Source: Anthonomus grandis grandis (taxonomy: Eukaryota; Arthropoda; Insecta; Coleoptera; Curculionidae). Taken from it: a stretch of 64,000 bases of DNA. Where the stretch lies: NCBI RefSeq assembly GCF_022605725.1, contig NC_065549.1, positions 35,169,690 to 35,233,689 on the forward strand, given 5' to 3'. The notes beneath the pieces are model-generated. The model was not told where the DNA came from. It saw only the letters and a program-made list of their open reading frames with translations, and made no database searches. Made by a program: the position numbers and the translations under genes. Below, piece by piece: positions 54,640 through 64,000 of the stretch. The number at the start of each line of letters is the position of its first letter. The first letter of the stretch is position 1.

Positions 54640-56400
54640 CAGAATAAGTAAAACGCCGGCTCCGTGGCTAACAGAAAATTTAAAGTTAATTTTCAAAGAG
54701 CAAGGTAAATCACTATCTAAATATAAAAAAAGGGAAACAGTTGAAACTTGGAATCATTATAAAGAAATGCGTAACTTCGCAGTGGCATCTATGAGAAGAA
54801 AGAATGTTGCCTATCTGGAATACTTAGAAAAAAAATAACTACTCTAAAAACTTCTGGCAAGGTCTGCGTAATTTAAATATTAAGACATTTAAAGAAATTA
54901 CAGAGCTTCCTCCCACCTTATGTGATGCCAATGCAATGAATAACTACTTCAAAAATATTTTTAATATGTCTAACAACTGCCAAAATAGAATTAACTATTA
55001 CTCTAGCAACAACTTTTCCGATCAAATATTTAGTTTTGTCTTAGTTAATCTAGATGCCGAATCTATGAAATAATTTAAAATATTCGGTCAAATGCATCAG
55101 GTTACGATGGCATTTCGTTACAAATGCTACACCTTTGTCTGCCCCATCATTAACAACATAATAAGGGTTCTCGATAAGAAACTGGCCGTAATTTAAGTTG
55201 GCTTATTCAAAGGCTTTCGATGTATTCGATTATGACTTGTTAGTCGCCAAGTTATAGTTGCAATAAAGTTGTTCTTTCTTTTTTTAAAGTCCTATCCCTG
55301 AAATTGTACTCGACGAGTACGTGTCAATAACAATAACTCCGATTCCAAACACATAATTTCTGGAGTTCCTCAAGGATCGATTCTGGGACCTCTTTTATTC
55401 TTGCTGTATAATTCGGATCTTCCTTTGGTCGTAAAGAGCTCTGAGTGTATCAGTACGCTGACGATACTCAGTTAATTTATTATTGTAATATAGATCACAT
55501 AGGCTACTGAAAGTATAAATAATCTTGCGCTACTCGAAAGAACACAATCCTTAAATTAATGCGAATAAGACTCAGGTATTACTTTTTGCCAATAAAAATC
55601 ATAGTGCTAACATTGAAAAAATATATACGTTCAATTTGATAAAAACCCCTTTTGCTGAAAGCGTCAAGATTCTAGATTTAACTATTGATTCTTCTTTAAG
55701 ATTCCAATGGCATATTAGTCCTGTCTTGAAGAGGTGCTATTTGCGTGTGCGATGATAACAAATATATTTTAAATTTTAAAACAAGAAAAAAACTCGCAGT
55801 ACCGTAAGTGTTTTCCATTTTAAACTATTGTTTTATCGTTTTTTATCCTTGTCGTGAAAAAATAATCCAGCAGGAACTGCAACGTGTACAAACTACGATT
55901 TGTGTGTAATTTAAGAAAATTTGATCATGTATATCGATTGCAGTGGCTAAAAATGTCATTTCTTTTTAAGTTTAATTTTCTTACATTTATGTATCGGCTC
56001 TATAAAAAGGAAAAGTCAAAATGTTAGAGAAATTAATTCGAAGAAATTCGAGATTCATGATAGAGATATAAAACATAAGACTCTGACATTGCCACACCAT
56101 AGCACACCTCTTTTCTCACATAGTTATACTTATAATGCCGTAACAATTTATAATCGATTTAGACCTAATTTTTCAATTCCAACATCTCGCTTTAAAAATG
56201 ATTATATGGATTTTGAAATGGATTTTTTTTTCCTTTCAGTTTGTTCTTTGGTTAGTTTTTATATTACTATTACTGCTTATTTGTCGAAACATTTGTATTA
56301 TTATTAAGGTTAAGAGATATAAGTAGCTTTAGCTAATCTTCGCCTTTTTGGGCAAATGTAATGTGTTACTTATTTTATTGGGTATTACCTCACTTATAGC
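54640..56400 (+). pseudogene. LINE ORF2 relic of the LINE-A type
   Basis: The linker reads APWLTENLKLIFKEQGKSLS and WNHYKEMRNFAVASMRRKNV. RT blocks follow in different frames: SNASGYDGISLQML near 55090, GVPQGS-like sequence at 55365, and QYADDTQLIYY near 55455 with the full catalytic YADD. C-terminal sequence is open at 56089-56307 (SHSYTYNAVTIYNRFRPNFS). The 3' UTR has GTAGCTTTAGCTAATCTTCG at 56323, the same stem plus CTTCG motif as in LINE-A. Stops are very frequent, so this is an old copy. Confidence 0.78.
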
Positions 56401-56408
56401 AAAAATAA

Positions 56409-57010
56409 TTTAGAAAATACTATCTCACACGCTTAAAAATTGAAAAAAAGGAGAAAATCGACTTATATACGTATTTAAAAGAAATATGAACCCAAATCTA
56501 TAATGATACCATTTGATATACCTAATTTAATTTAAGTTCAATAAGTTTTACATACAATAATTTACTTGAGGTATAATAGATTTTTTTATATACCTAGGAG
56601 CTGAGGTTTAATCTATTAATCTCTGAGCTCGTTTCTAACCTTTGTCAAGGTTAGTTGATAAATTATTAAAAAGGTGCACAGTAGCACTAAGTATGCTACT
56701 TTTTCCTAAAATTATGTCATTACATGTCAACTTAATTAGATCAGGTAGCTTTTTTAGCACAACATTTTATGGAGGTACTTTTATTGCTTTTTAGTGTTAA
56801 GTAAAAATACTTTATTGTATTTTTTTGTCAATAAATTGTTATTCTATATTATTTTGAATTAAAAAACAATTCTATAAATTTTATAATTTCGATGTTATTA
56901 TTTGTGAAATCAAATTATTTTTTGAAATATATTCTCTTCTTTTTTTTTTTAAATACGTGAATAAGTCTATTTTCTTCTTCTTTTCAATTTTTGAGATAGT
57001 ATTTTCTAAA
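56409..57010. mobile_element. ~600-bp non-autonomous element with inverted ends
   Basis: TTTAGAAAATACTATCTCA at 56409 is mirrored by TGAGATAGTATTTTCTAAA ending near 57009. The inner parts of the arms also pair (AAATTGAAAAAAAGGAGAAA against TTTTCTTCTTCTTTTCAATT), giving ~60-bp TIRs with one 8-bp indel. No coding capacity. No clear target-site duplication. A partial copy of its interior recurs at 60880-61085. Confidence 0.72.
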
Positions 57011-57719
57011 TTGATCCAATAAAATAAGTAACTCATTAAGAATTCATCACAATAATCCAAATTTTACTGAAATGTAATGTAATGTGCATTTGATACCAAA
57101 TAAAGACATACTCTGTTTTAAACAACTTAAACTTTTTCAAAGTTGGTTAAGTTGCACTTATCCTACACAGAATGAGGAATCTTATGACAGATAAAAAGTA
57201 TGCATTATAAATCTTATATTTGACATTAAATTTAAAAAAATAAGTATCTTCAAACAGCAATAAAGGAAACTAACTTATTTTGTATTTGGTCGATATGTCC
57301 TAGTCATGTTAGCTTCTCATCAACCACAAGCCTTAAATATTTTATACTTTCCTTTTTTTGTAAGTAAGTTTTGTTAATCCTTATTTTATCAATATTTATA
57401 TCTTTGTTTATTTGTTTAAATATTATCTCTTTTGCTTTTGTTTTAATTAAATATTTAACATTTAGTATTTACTAAATCAGCCAGCCTACCCACATCACTC
57501 TTTGTGTAAACCAACACTGTATCCTCCATAATACTGTCCTAATAGATCTGACAGTCTTCAGCTTAATACAAACAAAGCATATAAGGTACTTCCCAGTTAT
57601 TAAGCATAGTCGTACTTGTCTCACTGTTCATCTTTATAAAATGCTCTCAATCAGGCAAATACGACTTTACCAGTTTTGATTTTATACTTCTGAAACCTAT
57701 ATACTTTAATTTTTGTAAC

Positions 57720-60700
57720 TATACAAGATGTTTGAAAAATAGACGGAGATATTTCAACGGGTGACTCCTTGTAAAAAAATATGAGAAAAAGTTTTTATAA
57801 ACATGGGTCCGGAAATGCACAGTTTTCAAGATACAGGGTAATACATTTATTTTTTTTTAAATATTATTTTTTTAATAATATTAAAGAAAATATTTACTTG
57901 ATTCTTTTGAAATTTAGCAGTATTACTTGTTGTATTAAGAGGCTAATTTAGCCCTAATTAGATTAAAATTATAAGGCTCAGAAGCGTCCCGGGGGACATC
58001 TTAGCAAATATTATTGGCAAAAAAATTTACACATTTGCCTTTTTTCTAAATTTAATATTTGCTGTTTGATTAGGCATTTAAAAATATAACTCTTTTGCCA
58101 CTTTAATTTTTTTCGTATCTCACTTCGTTTTCGACAAAAAAAAATACCGTTTTATTGCATGCCACTGGACAAAATTGGTATTATATATAATTATTAATTT
58201 TTGGTAAAAAAATCACAGGTGCCTTGGAAAACAAAAAATCAAAAACATTTCTGGGAGCTTTTTATTGCAACAACAACTACAACAAATGTTGGAAATGTCC
58301 ACCATACATTTTTGTACACCTTCTCACTCGATAGGTAAATCATTAAACGACGCACTCGAGCTAAAATTCGAGGTCTATTTTTCACTTCTTCGCAAGCATT
58401 TACAATTTTATTTCATAACTCATCTATTGTTTGTATGGGACTTGCATAAACCAGATGTTACAGGTTTAATCTCCAACAGATATATTAACTGATTTATTTT
58501 GTTTTTTTGCCAAGATAAAGTAAATTTCAACCATAGTTTCATTAAATAATTAATTTAAAAATCATATATAAATATATATACTACACAGATATGCTATACC
58601 GTTAAGGTGGTCCCTCCTAACATACCCGATCTGAAACGGAAGGAAAACCATTATTGGATGAGAAAAGTAAATAATAATATGGGATATTGTTTCATAGTTT
58701 TGTTGATTGAATAGCATTGAACTGCCATTGATTTTACGTTGATTTTACCTTGCAGGTCAATCTGGCTTATTTTAGATTTTAATGAATACTGAGCACATAT
58801 TAATTATTTGTTTATTTTGTTCAAGTCATAAGGATCAATAGTTATAAGAATGTTAATGTTAATCTGATCTATCAATTTTTTTTTGTAAATCATTGTTGCT
58901 AAACCATTATCTCAAGTTATAAGTTGCTCCATAGTTGCAAATTACTTAAACCAATGTTGGTACCAGATAGTACCGTAAAGTAGTTAAACCCAGCATGTCA
59001 ACACCTATGTACTTGACGAATAAGTGCATTCCTTAAAATCTGAGGGAAACTGACAATCTTATTTTTAATAGATTCATCCTTTATCTGGTTCTAGAGTATG
59101 CATCTTAGCCTATTTTTTTTAGTAAATACTAGTATGTGCTAGAATGGCTTAATTGCTGATTTACTAAGTAGGCCTAAGAGTTTATAGGGCTCCTTGTTTT
59201 TTTTGTGTTAAATAAACCCCAGAAAAGGCCACATTCCATCTTCGGTAAGTTAGCACATGTCACATTCCTAAGTCACTTTTCTATTTTTTTACATTTAATT
59301 AATTTCTTATTTGCACGCTTTTCGGTTTAATTCAAAAGAACATCAATGCATCCAGCTTTCTAGAAAGCAATTTTATAAAATTTAACTTACTTCCTACCAC
59401 ACAAAAATGCCATAAAACTGACAGCCATGCCGAACCTCATGTGTGATCCCCATTTTAGGCCTTCCTGTACCTTCTGCTTATCCTGTGCTTCTGCTTTTGC
59501 TGCACTTTTTATTGTTACTGCTTCCACCTCACTTGCTATTCCACATTCACGTTTCACACATCAAGTCGCTTGGATCATCACCTCCGGAAGCTGCATTCTT
59601 TCCAATCGGCTACACCTAATACCGATTGCCTTTCACTATCTGCTAGACATTCTGGAGGCTGTAGTATAGCTGCCAACAACGGAGTCGCATTCAGACCAGG
59701 TGGGCCCTGCTGCCAGTCGGAGAGACTCAAAATTTTAGGTATTCCCCTTTTTGGTTTGGTTTCTTCAGGTAATGATTTATCGGCTCGCCGTAATTTATAG
59801 ATCTTTTTTTTTGGAATTAATATGTAAAAATGATCACAGATTTTGAATTCAATTTTGCAAAATTGTTTATATAGCCACCATCATTGATTTGATTTGAAAT
59901 TGGGAACTGAGTATATACGTATATGCGAGGTATTATCAGATGTACAATTCAATTTTCAAGTATTAAGTGCTAAATTTTACTTTATTTTCTTTCATAATCT
60001 TGAATTTCATAATTATAAATTAAGTTTTAGAGTATTACTATATTTTTTTTTAAATTGAGGTTATAGATTAAATTAGTTGTCAATTGTGACATTGATTTAT
60101 CTTTCAATACTAAAGCTGGGGTTACTGATAAAAGCTGCGTTTTCTTTGCGTGCCCTAATAAAGGCTAATAATAATAACCTTGGAACCCACATTTAGACAT
60201 TGTACGAGAAACAGTGCAATACAGACTTTTAAAGTGTCCCTATAAATAAAAATCTATTGGATATAAGTCAGGGGAGCGAGGTCGCCACTGAATTGGTCGA
60301 CTTCTTCCAACTCAATTTTCCCCAAAGGTTTCATTGAGATGAGTTTTAACCGCTATACTAAAATGAGGAAGACCTACCGATTTTATAGTCGGTATTTATT
60401 TTTATTGTCGAAAACGAAGTGAGATACGAAAAAACTACAGGAGGCAAAAAAGTTGTATTTTTAAATGCTTAATTAAACAACAAATATTAAAGTTGAAAAA
60501 AAGGAGTGGCGTATATTTTTTTGCCAATAATATTTGCTAAGATGCCCCCCGGGACGCCACTTAGGGCTAAATTAGCCTCTTAATACAGCAAGTAATACTG
60601 CCAAATTTCAAAAGAATCGAGTAAATATTTTTTTAATATTAGTAAAAAATTCTCATTTTTAGAAAAATTTATCACCCTGTATCTTGAAAACTGTGCATTT

Positions 60701-60792
60701 CCGGTCCATGTTTATAGAAACTTTTTCTCATATTTTTTTACAAGAAATCACCCATTGAAATATCACCGTCTATTTTTCGAACACCCTGTATA
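57720..60792 (-). mobile_element. Long-TIR DDE transposon, itself split by a 1.7-kb insert
   Basis: The left end TATACAAGATGTTTGAAAAA and reverse-complemented right end TATACAGGGTGTTCGAAAAA start arms of about 430 bp (57720-58150) and 400 bp (60392-60792). The only coding remnants are transposase C-terminal pieces on the minus strand: VGRSRPIQWRPRSPDLYPID at 60330-60270 (third-D block, D present) and, on the far side of the insert, SPIQTIDELWNKIVNACEEV with RILARVRRSL (58450-58330). The N-terminal two thirds of the transposase are absent, so this was an internally deleted, non-autonomous copy before it was interrupted. Confidence 0.85.
58500..60180 (+). other. Insert within the DDE transposon, with a (TAA)n tail
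   Basis: Separates two consecutive pieces of the transposase C-terminus. Its right end, CCTAATAAAGGCTAATAATAATAA, looks like a LINE or SINE tail on the plus strand. The interior includes a GC-richer stretch at 59420-59790, open in one frame (MPNLMCDPHFRPS onward, 80 codons) and in an overlapping frame, that I could not assign. The left edge is imprecise. Identity unknown; non-LTR retrotransposition is the best guess from the tail. Confidence 0.5.
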
Positions 60793-60879
60793 TTATGGAC
60801 TTACAAGATCAAAAGCATTACGCAAGTTGATAAGCACAGCTATAATTATAAGACCTTTGTCTTTGTTAGTTAAAAAAAT

Positions 60880-61085
60880 TATTAGAAAGGTTCACAGTAG
60901 CACTCACTAAGTGTGCTATTTTTTTCTGAAATCATTTTGTTACATTTCACTAGATTACTTCTATTACATTTAAATTGTATTTTTTAGTCAATAAATTACT
61001 ATTTTGTATTATTTTGAAAAAAAAATTATATATATTTCTGCAATCAAATTATTATTTGAAATATATTCTCTTTTCTTTTCCATTC
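60880..61085. repeat. Partial second copy of the 56409-57010 element
   Basis: Shares GCACAGTAGCACT (as TTCACAGTAGCACT here), TGCTA[CT]TTTTT, GTCAATAAATT and TTTGAAATATATTCTCTT in the same order and orientation as 56665-56942, with deletions. It has neither terminus of the full element. Confidence 0.65.
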
Positions 61086-62980
61086 AAGATGTACATTTGT
61101 CTGAAATCCGTACCACCCATCAAGCTTCCCTCATCCTATTTACCGTAACTCCATGATGTGCCCTCTATTTGTTCATTCTGTTCAATTCAATATCTCAAAA
61201 CAAGCGTAAACACTGTATAAATTTACTCGTCGGTATCTTATTCAAAAAGGGCCCACTTCAGAAAACGAAACAAATATTGGCATAAGTTTTCCGCTGCTAT
61301 GATCTTCAATTTTATGTGTTTGCTTACTTGTGCCTTATCCGATCAGTTTTTATTTATTGGGAGGTTAAAAAGGTCTTTTATTAGAAAATCAGGATTACAA
61401 CCAAGGATTAGTAATGTTTAATACAAGACTGACAAGTTGAAATGTTGGTTTTATGACCCTAAATATCTTAACATCTATACAGGGATTTTTTTTGTATTTT
61501 TTTTTTCTAAAGAATATATACGATTAATTTCAAATACTAAGTTTTTAACTAAAAAATTAATATCACTTTACCGCATATATCTTACCGCAAATAGATCTAT
61601 GTCGATAATTTTTACCCTGTATATTTTATTACGCCATTTGATAGATAGCATAACAAAATTGACGTCATTAAACAAATTTTTCTTAAAGAAGTTAGGTTTT
61701 TATATAAAAAATAAATAGGTTTTTAGTAAATTAATTTCTCGATAAAAAATACCAAAAATTTAATCTGTCGCAAACTGAATTTCTTGAATCTTATGAGTAA
61801 CATTTTAAAGGACCTCTTATAGACTAGAGGTCAAATTCGTTGTCCACCCGATAACCAGACTTGAAATTGATTTTTCGGTTCGGTTTTTTTGAAAGGAAAG
61901 TGCAGAAAAAACAGAAGAAATCATAGAGTAGCAGAGAAAAAATAGAAGAAATCATTAGTCAAAATAAGAAAGTTGTTTATGCATAGAACCTTAAATTTAA
62001 TAAGTTTTTTTACTTTGTAGTTTATTAAATTTTATTTAATATATTATCTTGTTATAATAGATAGAACTTTTGCATCTTTTACTAAGGATAAATTAAAGTG
62101 GTTCAAAATTCTTATTTAAAAACAAATGAATCACAATGATTTTGAAATGAATTTCAATTTTCAATTCACAAATTCAACCCTTGCCAATGATTTCGTTGTG
62201 ACCCGGTATATATTTTATTCTGAAAATTCAATGCACGGCAGCTTTTAGTCTGGTGAGCGTGGTGGTGGGCAGATCATCCCTACCTTTTTATACTTACTGA
62301 TTTCATCTTTGGACGCCACTTAATTTAATTAAAAGATGTTGTTTATAATTAAGTAAATCAAGAAACTTAATTATGTTTTTTTTTGAAGCAATAGTCTGGA
62401 CTGGTATCAACTTCAAGTGAAACGGTTTATTTTAATTTTTTAACAAAATTTATTTTATACCCTAGATGTCAACTGAAACATTGCATTCCGTGCGGTCAAT
62501 AAAATACTTACAACTATTTACAAATGGTGGTGTGATAGTGATAAAAAAAATGGATAAAAAAGATACTGAAAATAGTGATAGTAACACTCAAATATCACAA
62601 AGAGAACGTGTAGCTCTATGGGTTTATATTAAATTAAAATGGGAATATGACATTAATTATATGACGTTAAACCTGGCGAAAATTCATGAATTCTCTGCGC
62701 AGGAAAAAAGGATTAAATAGACAGTACGCACAGGGCTACTTATAAATCAAAATATGTGTACCAACAAAAATAAATACCACAATCAATCAAAATAGAATAA
62801 AAAAATCATTAAACCAAGTTCATATAAGTATGTTGAAATTTTACCAACTCCGCCACGCAGCTTAAACACTTCCTGCTCAGCGTTACTGCGTAGGAATGCT
62901 AGGGAAGCATTATCCAGCGATTGACAGGCCTGAAGGCATGGCTTTAGGTGGATGAGGATAAAGGTCAGCAGTCTGGAAGC
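61086..62980. other. No gene recognised; possible small TATACAGGG foldback
   Basis: TATACAGGGATTTTTTTT (61478) and TTTTTACCCTGTATA (61609-61623) could be the ends of a ~146-bp MITE, but only about 9 bp match well. An 84-codon frame at 62466-62720 begins with ATG and has a hydrophilic, lysine-rich middle, without family resemblance. The remainder is AT-rich. Confidence 0.35.
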
Positions 62981-63200
62981 AGCAAGGGTTGAAGGCAGGG
63001 CTCGGCATTGAAAATGGCGTCAAGGCGTTGACTCGACCTTGAGCGTGATGTATGACACCGTCAACTGTATGACAGCTATCAGCAAGGATTGAAGGCAGGG
63101 CTCGGCGTTGAAAATGGCGTCAAGCAGTATGGCAGCAATCAGCAAAGATTGAAGGCAGGGCTCGTCGTCGAAATTGGCGCCAGGCAGTATGGCAGCAATC
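62981..63200. repeat. 60-bp minisatellite, three units
   Basis: Units start at 62981, 63081 and 63141 with AGCAAGGGTTGAAGGCAGGG, AGCAAGGATTGAAGGCAGGG and AGCAAAGATTGAAGGCAGGG. Units two and three are exactly 60 bp; unit one is 100 bp because of a 40-bp insertion after GGCGTCAAG. Because 60 is a multiple of three, the minus strand gives an open frame with a 20-residue period, which I regard as a by-product. Confidence 0.85.
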
Positions 63201-64000
63201 ACGTGGTTGGGGCAGGTAAAAGTAGACAAAATGACATAAGGACTAAGGATTAAGCAATAAGTAAGAAGGACCCCCCAAAAATATCAATCAAAGATATTTT
63301 GTGGCGTAGAATTATCATCCTTCGTTAAAGTTGATTGGGCAGCAACGCAGGACGAAGGAATCTCTAAATAAAGGAAGGAATACCTGATTTAAAGACTTTT
63401 ACAAAGGAACCACGTGCTACTTACGTGATGTCATGGGAAAACTCAAAAATCACAAAATCAGATAAACCACGCCCGTCAGCAAAAGGAAAACTACATCGGT
63501 AGATGCAGTGCGAAAAATAAGTAAGTTTAAAATATTAACACATCCCGAAATGGAAAACTTGACTTGATTCGTCTTTTTTTTCTAGGCAAAATTAGAACGA
63601 CTAGTCAGATCTTCGGTCGCACGCCAAAAAGAAAGATGGATGGGCATCAAGGTTAACCTTGGTGCTTGGTGACCTCCCACCACCGAACCATTGCCGTTGT
63701 TGCCAACGTACCTTTTACCAGGAAAAGGAATAGAGCTGCTAGGAAATCTACATAAATAATTATGTACGACTGAAGAACATAAACCAGGACCTATCAAAAT
63801 CCTTCAATAATGATATGATTCTCAATCAATAATGATAATGATTTTAATTCATTTTGAATATTAAAAATAATAAGATCAGCCGCTTTTCCGTTCCAGCACA
63901 ATATGGCAACTCTGAACCTTAACCCGAAGATCGATATGCGCTGATTGTTTAAAGCAAGGTCAAGTTAGACTGGATTTTGTTTATGCATTTTTTGATAATA
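63201..64000. other. No gene recognised
   Basis: Moderately GC-richer than average to about 63780. A 14-bp palindrome CAAGGTTAACCTTG lies near 63648. No protein family, terminus or RNA gene could be supported. Confidence 0.4.

Larger units (their letters stand above)
57060..60860 (-). pseudogene. LINE reverse transcriptase, split by a DNA transposon
   Basis: On the minus strand the RT enters at about 60860 with AVLINLRNAFDLVS (palm block with the first catalytic D), is cut at 60792, and resumes at 57719 with LKYIGFRSIKSKLVKSYLPD. It continues with MLNNWEVP, MEDTVLVYTKSDVGRLADLV (catalytic FADD changed to MEDT) and decayed downstream blocks to about 57060. The two parts are adjacent in normal RT order, so they belong to one copy interrupted by the element at 57720-60792. 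Both ends of this LINE are lost. Confidence 0.8.

Noticed and set aside
61478..61623. 146-bp MITE with TATACAGGG ends
   Set aside because: Only about 9 bp match between the ends and the interior arms do not pair. Not enough for a call.
63020..63229. 69-codon minus-strand frame with a 20-residue repeat
   Set aside because: It is the 60-bp minisatellite read in an open frame.

Overview
The window is AT-rich eukaryotic DNA, almost certainly from an insect. A beetle is my guess, but nothing here proves it. I found no intact host protein-coding gene, no tRNA or rRNA gene, no CRISPR array and no prokaryotic gene organisation. Nearly everything recognisable is transposable-element debris in many states of decay: a mariner, pogo-type and long-TIR DDE DNA transposons, several MITEs, at least eight LINE copies from several lineages (two of them RTE-like), a Ty3/gypsy pol relic, a deleted gypsy/errantivirus-like provirus with both LTRs, two probable solo LTRs, and satellite or minisatellite repeats.

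Layout. 0-5 kb: a mariner (975-2278) and a LINE RT remnant. 5.6-6.2 kb: a CpG-dense block and an isolated primer-binding-site-like sequence. 6.3-12.4 kb: two copies of a LINE 3' end, a pogo-like transposase pseudogene split by a 233-bp MITE, and a minus-strand LINE. 13-17.5 kb: a 523-bp MITE, an RTE-like LINE split by an LTR-like insert, and a DDE transposase pseudogene. 18-21.6 kb: a LINE carrying two further LINEs inside it. 23-25.5 kb: a transposase-like relic of an unnamed family, a second pogo-like relic and a ~342-bp satellite. 26-28 kb: a DDE fragment joined to a LINE. 28-32.7 kb: nothing I recognise. 32.8-36.8 kb: an RTE-like LINE interrupted by a foldback with hammerhead-ribozyme-like cores, satellite copies and another LINE. 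37-42.4 kb: a gypsy pol relic followed by a 2.26-kb DDE transposon. 44-49 kb: a minus-strand LINE containing a gag/env-bearing LTR element. 49-52 kb: a LINE split by a 1,543-bp TG...CA insert. 53.7-61 kb: two LINE remnants, a ~600-bp MITE, and a minus-strand LINE split by a long-TIR transposon that is itself split. 63 kb: a 60-bp minisatellite.

The main biological content is stratigraphy. At several sites the reading frame of an older element continues on both sides of a younger one, so relative ages can be read directly. The most interesting structural signal is the foldback at 32973-33230, whose two arms each carry a CTGATGA...GAAAC core with pairable stems. Next are a stem-loop plus CTTCGYC motif shared by several LINE 3' ends, and the gag-to-env deletion in the errantivirus-like element. 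All calls rest on reading the sequence by eye. Boundaries of degenerate copies are approximate, and no database search was run.
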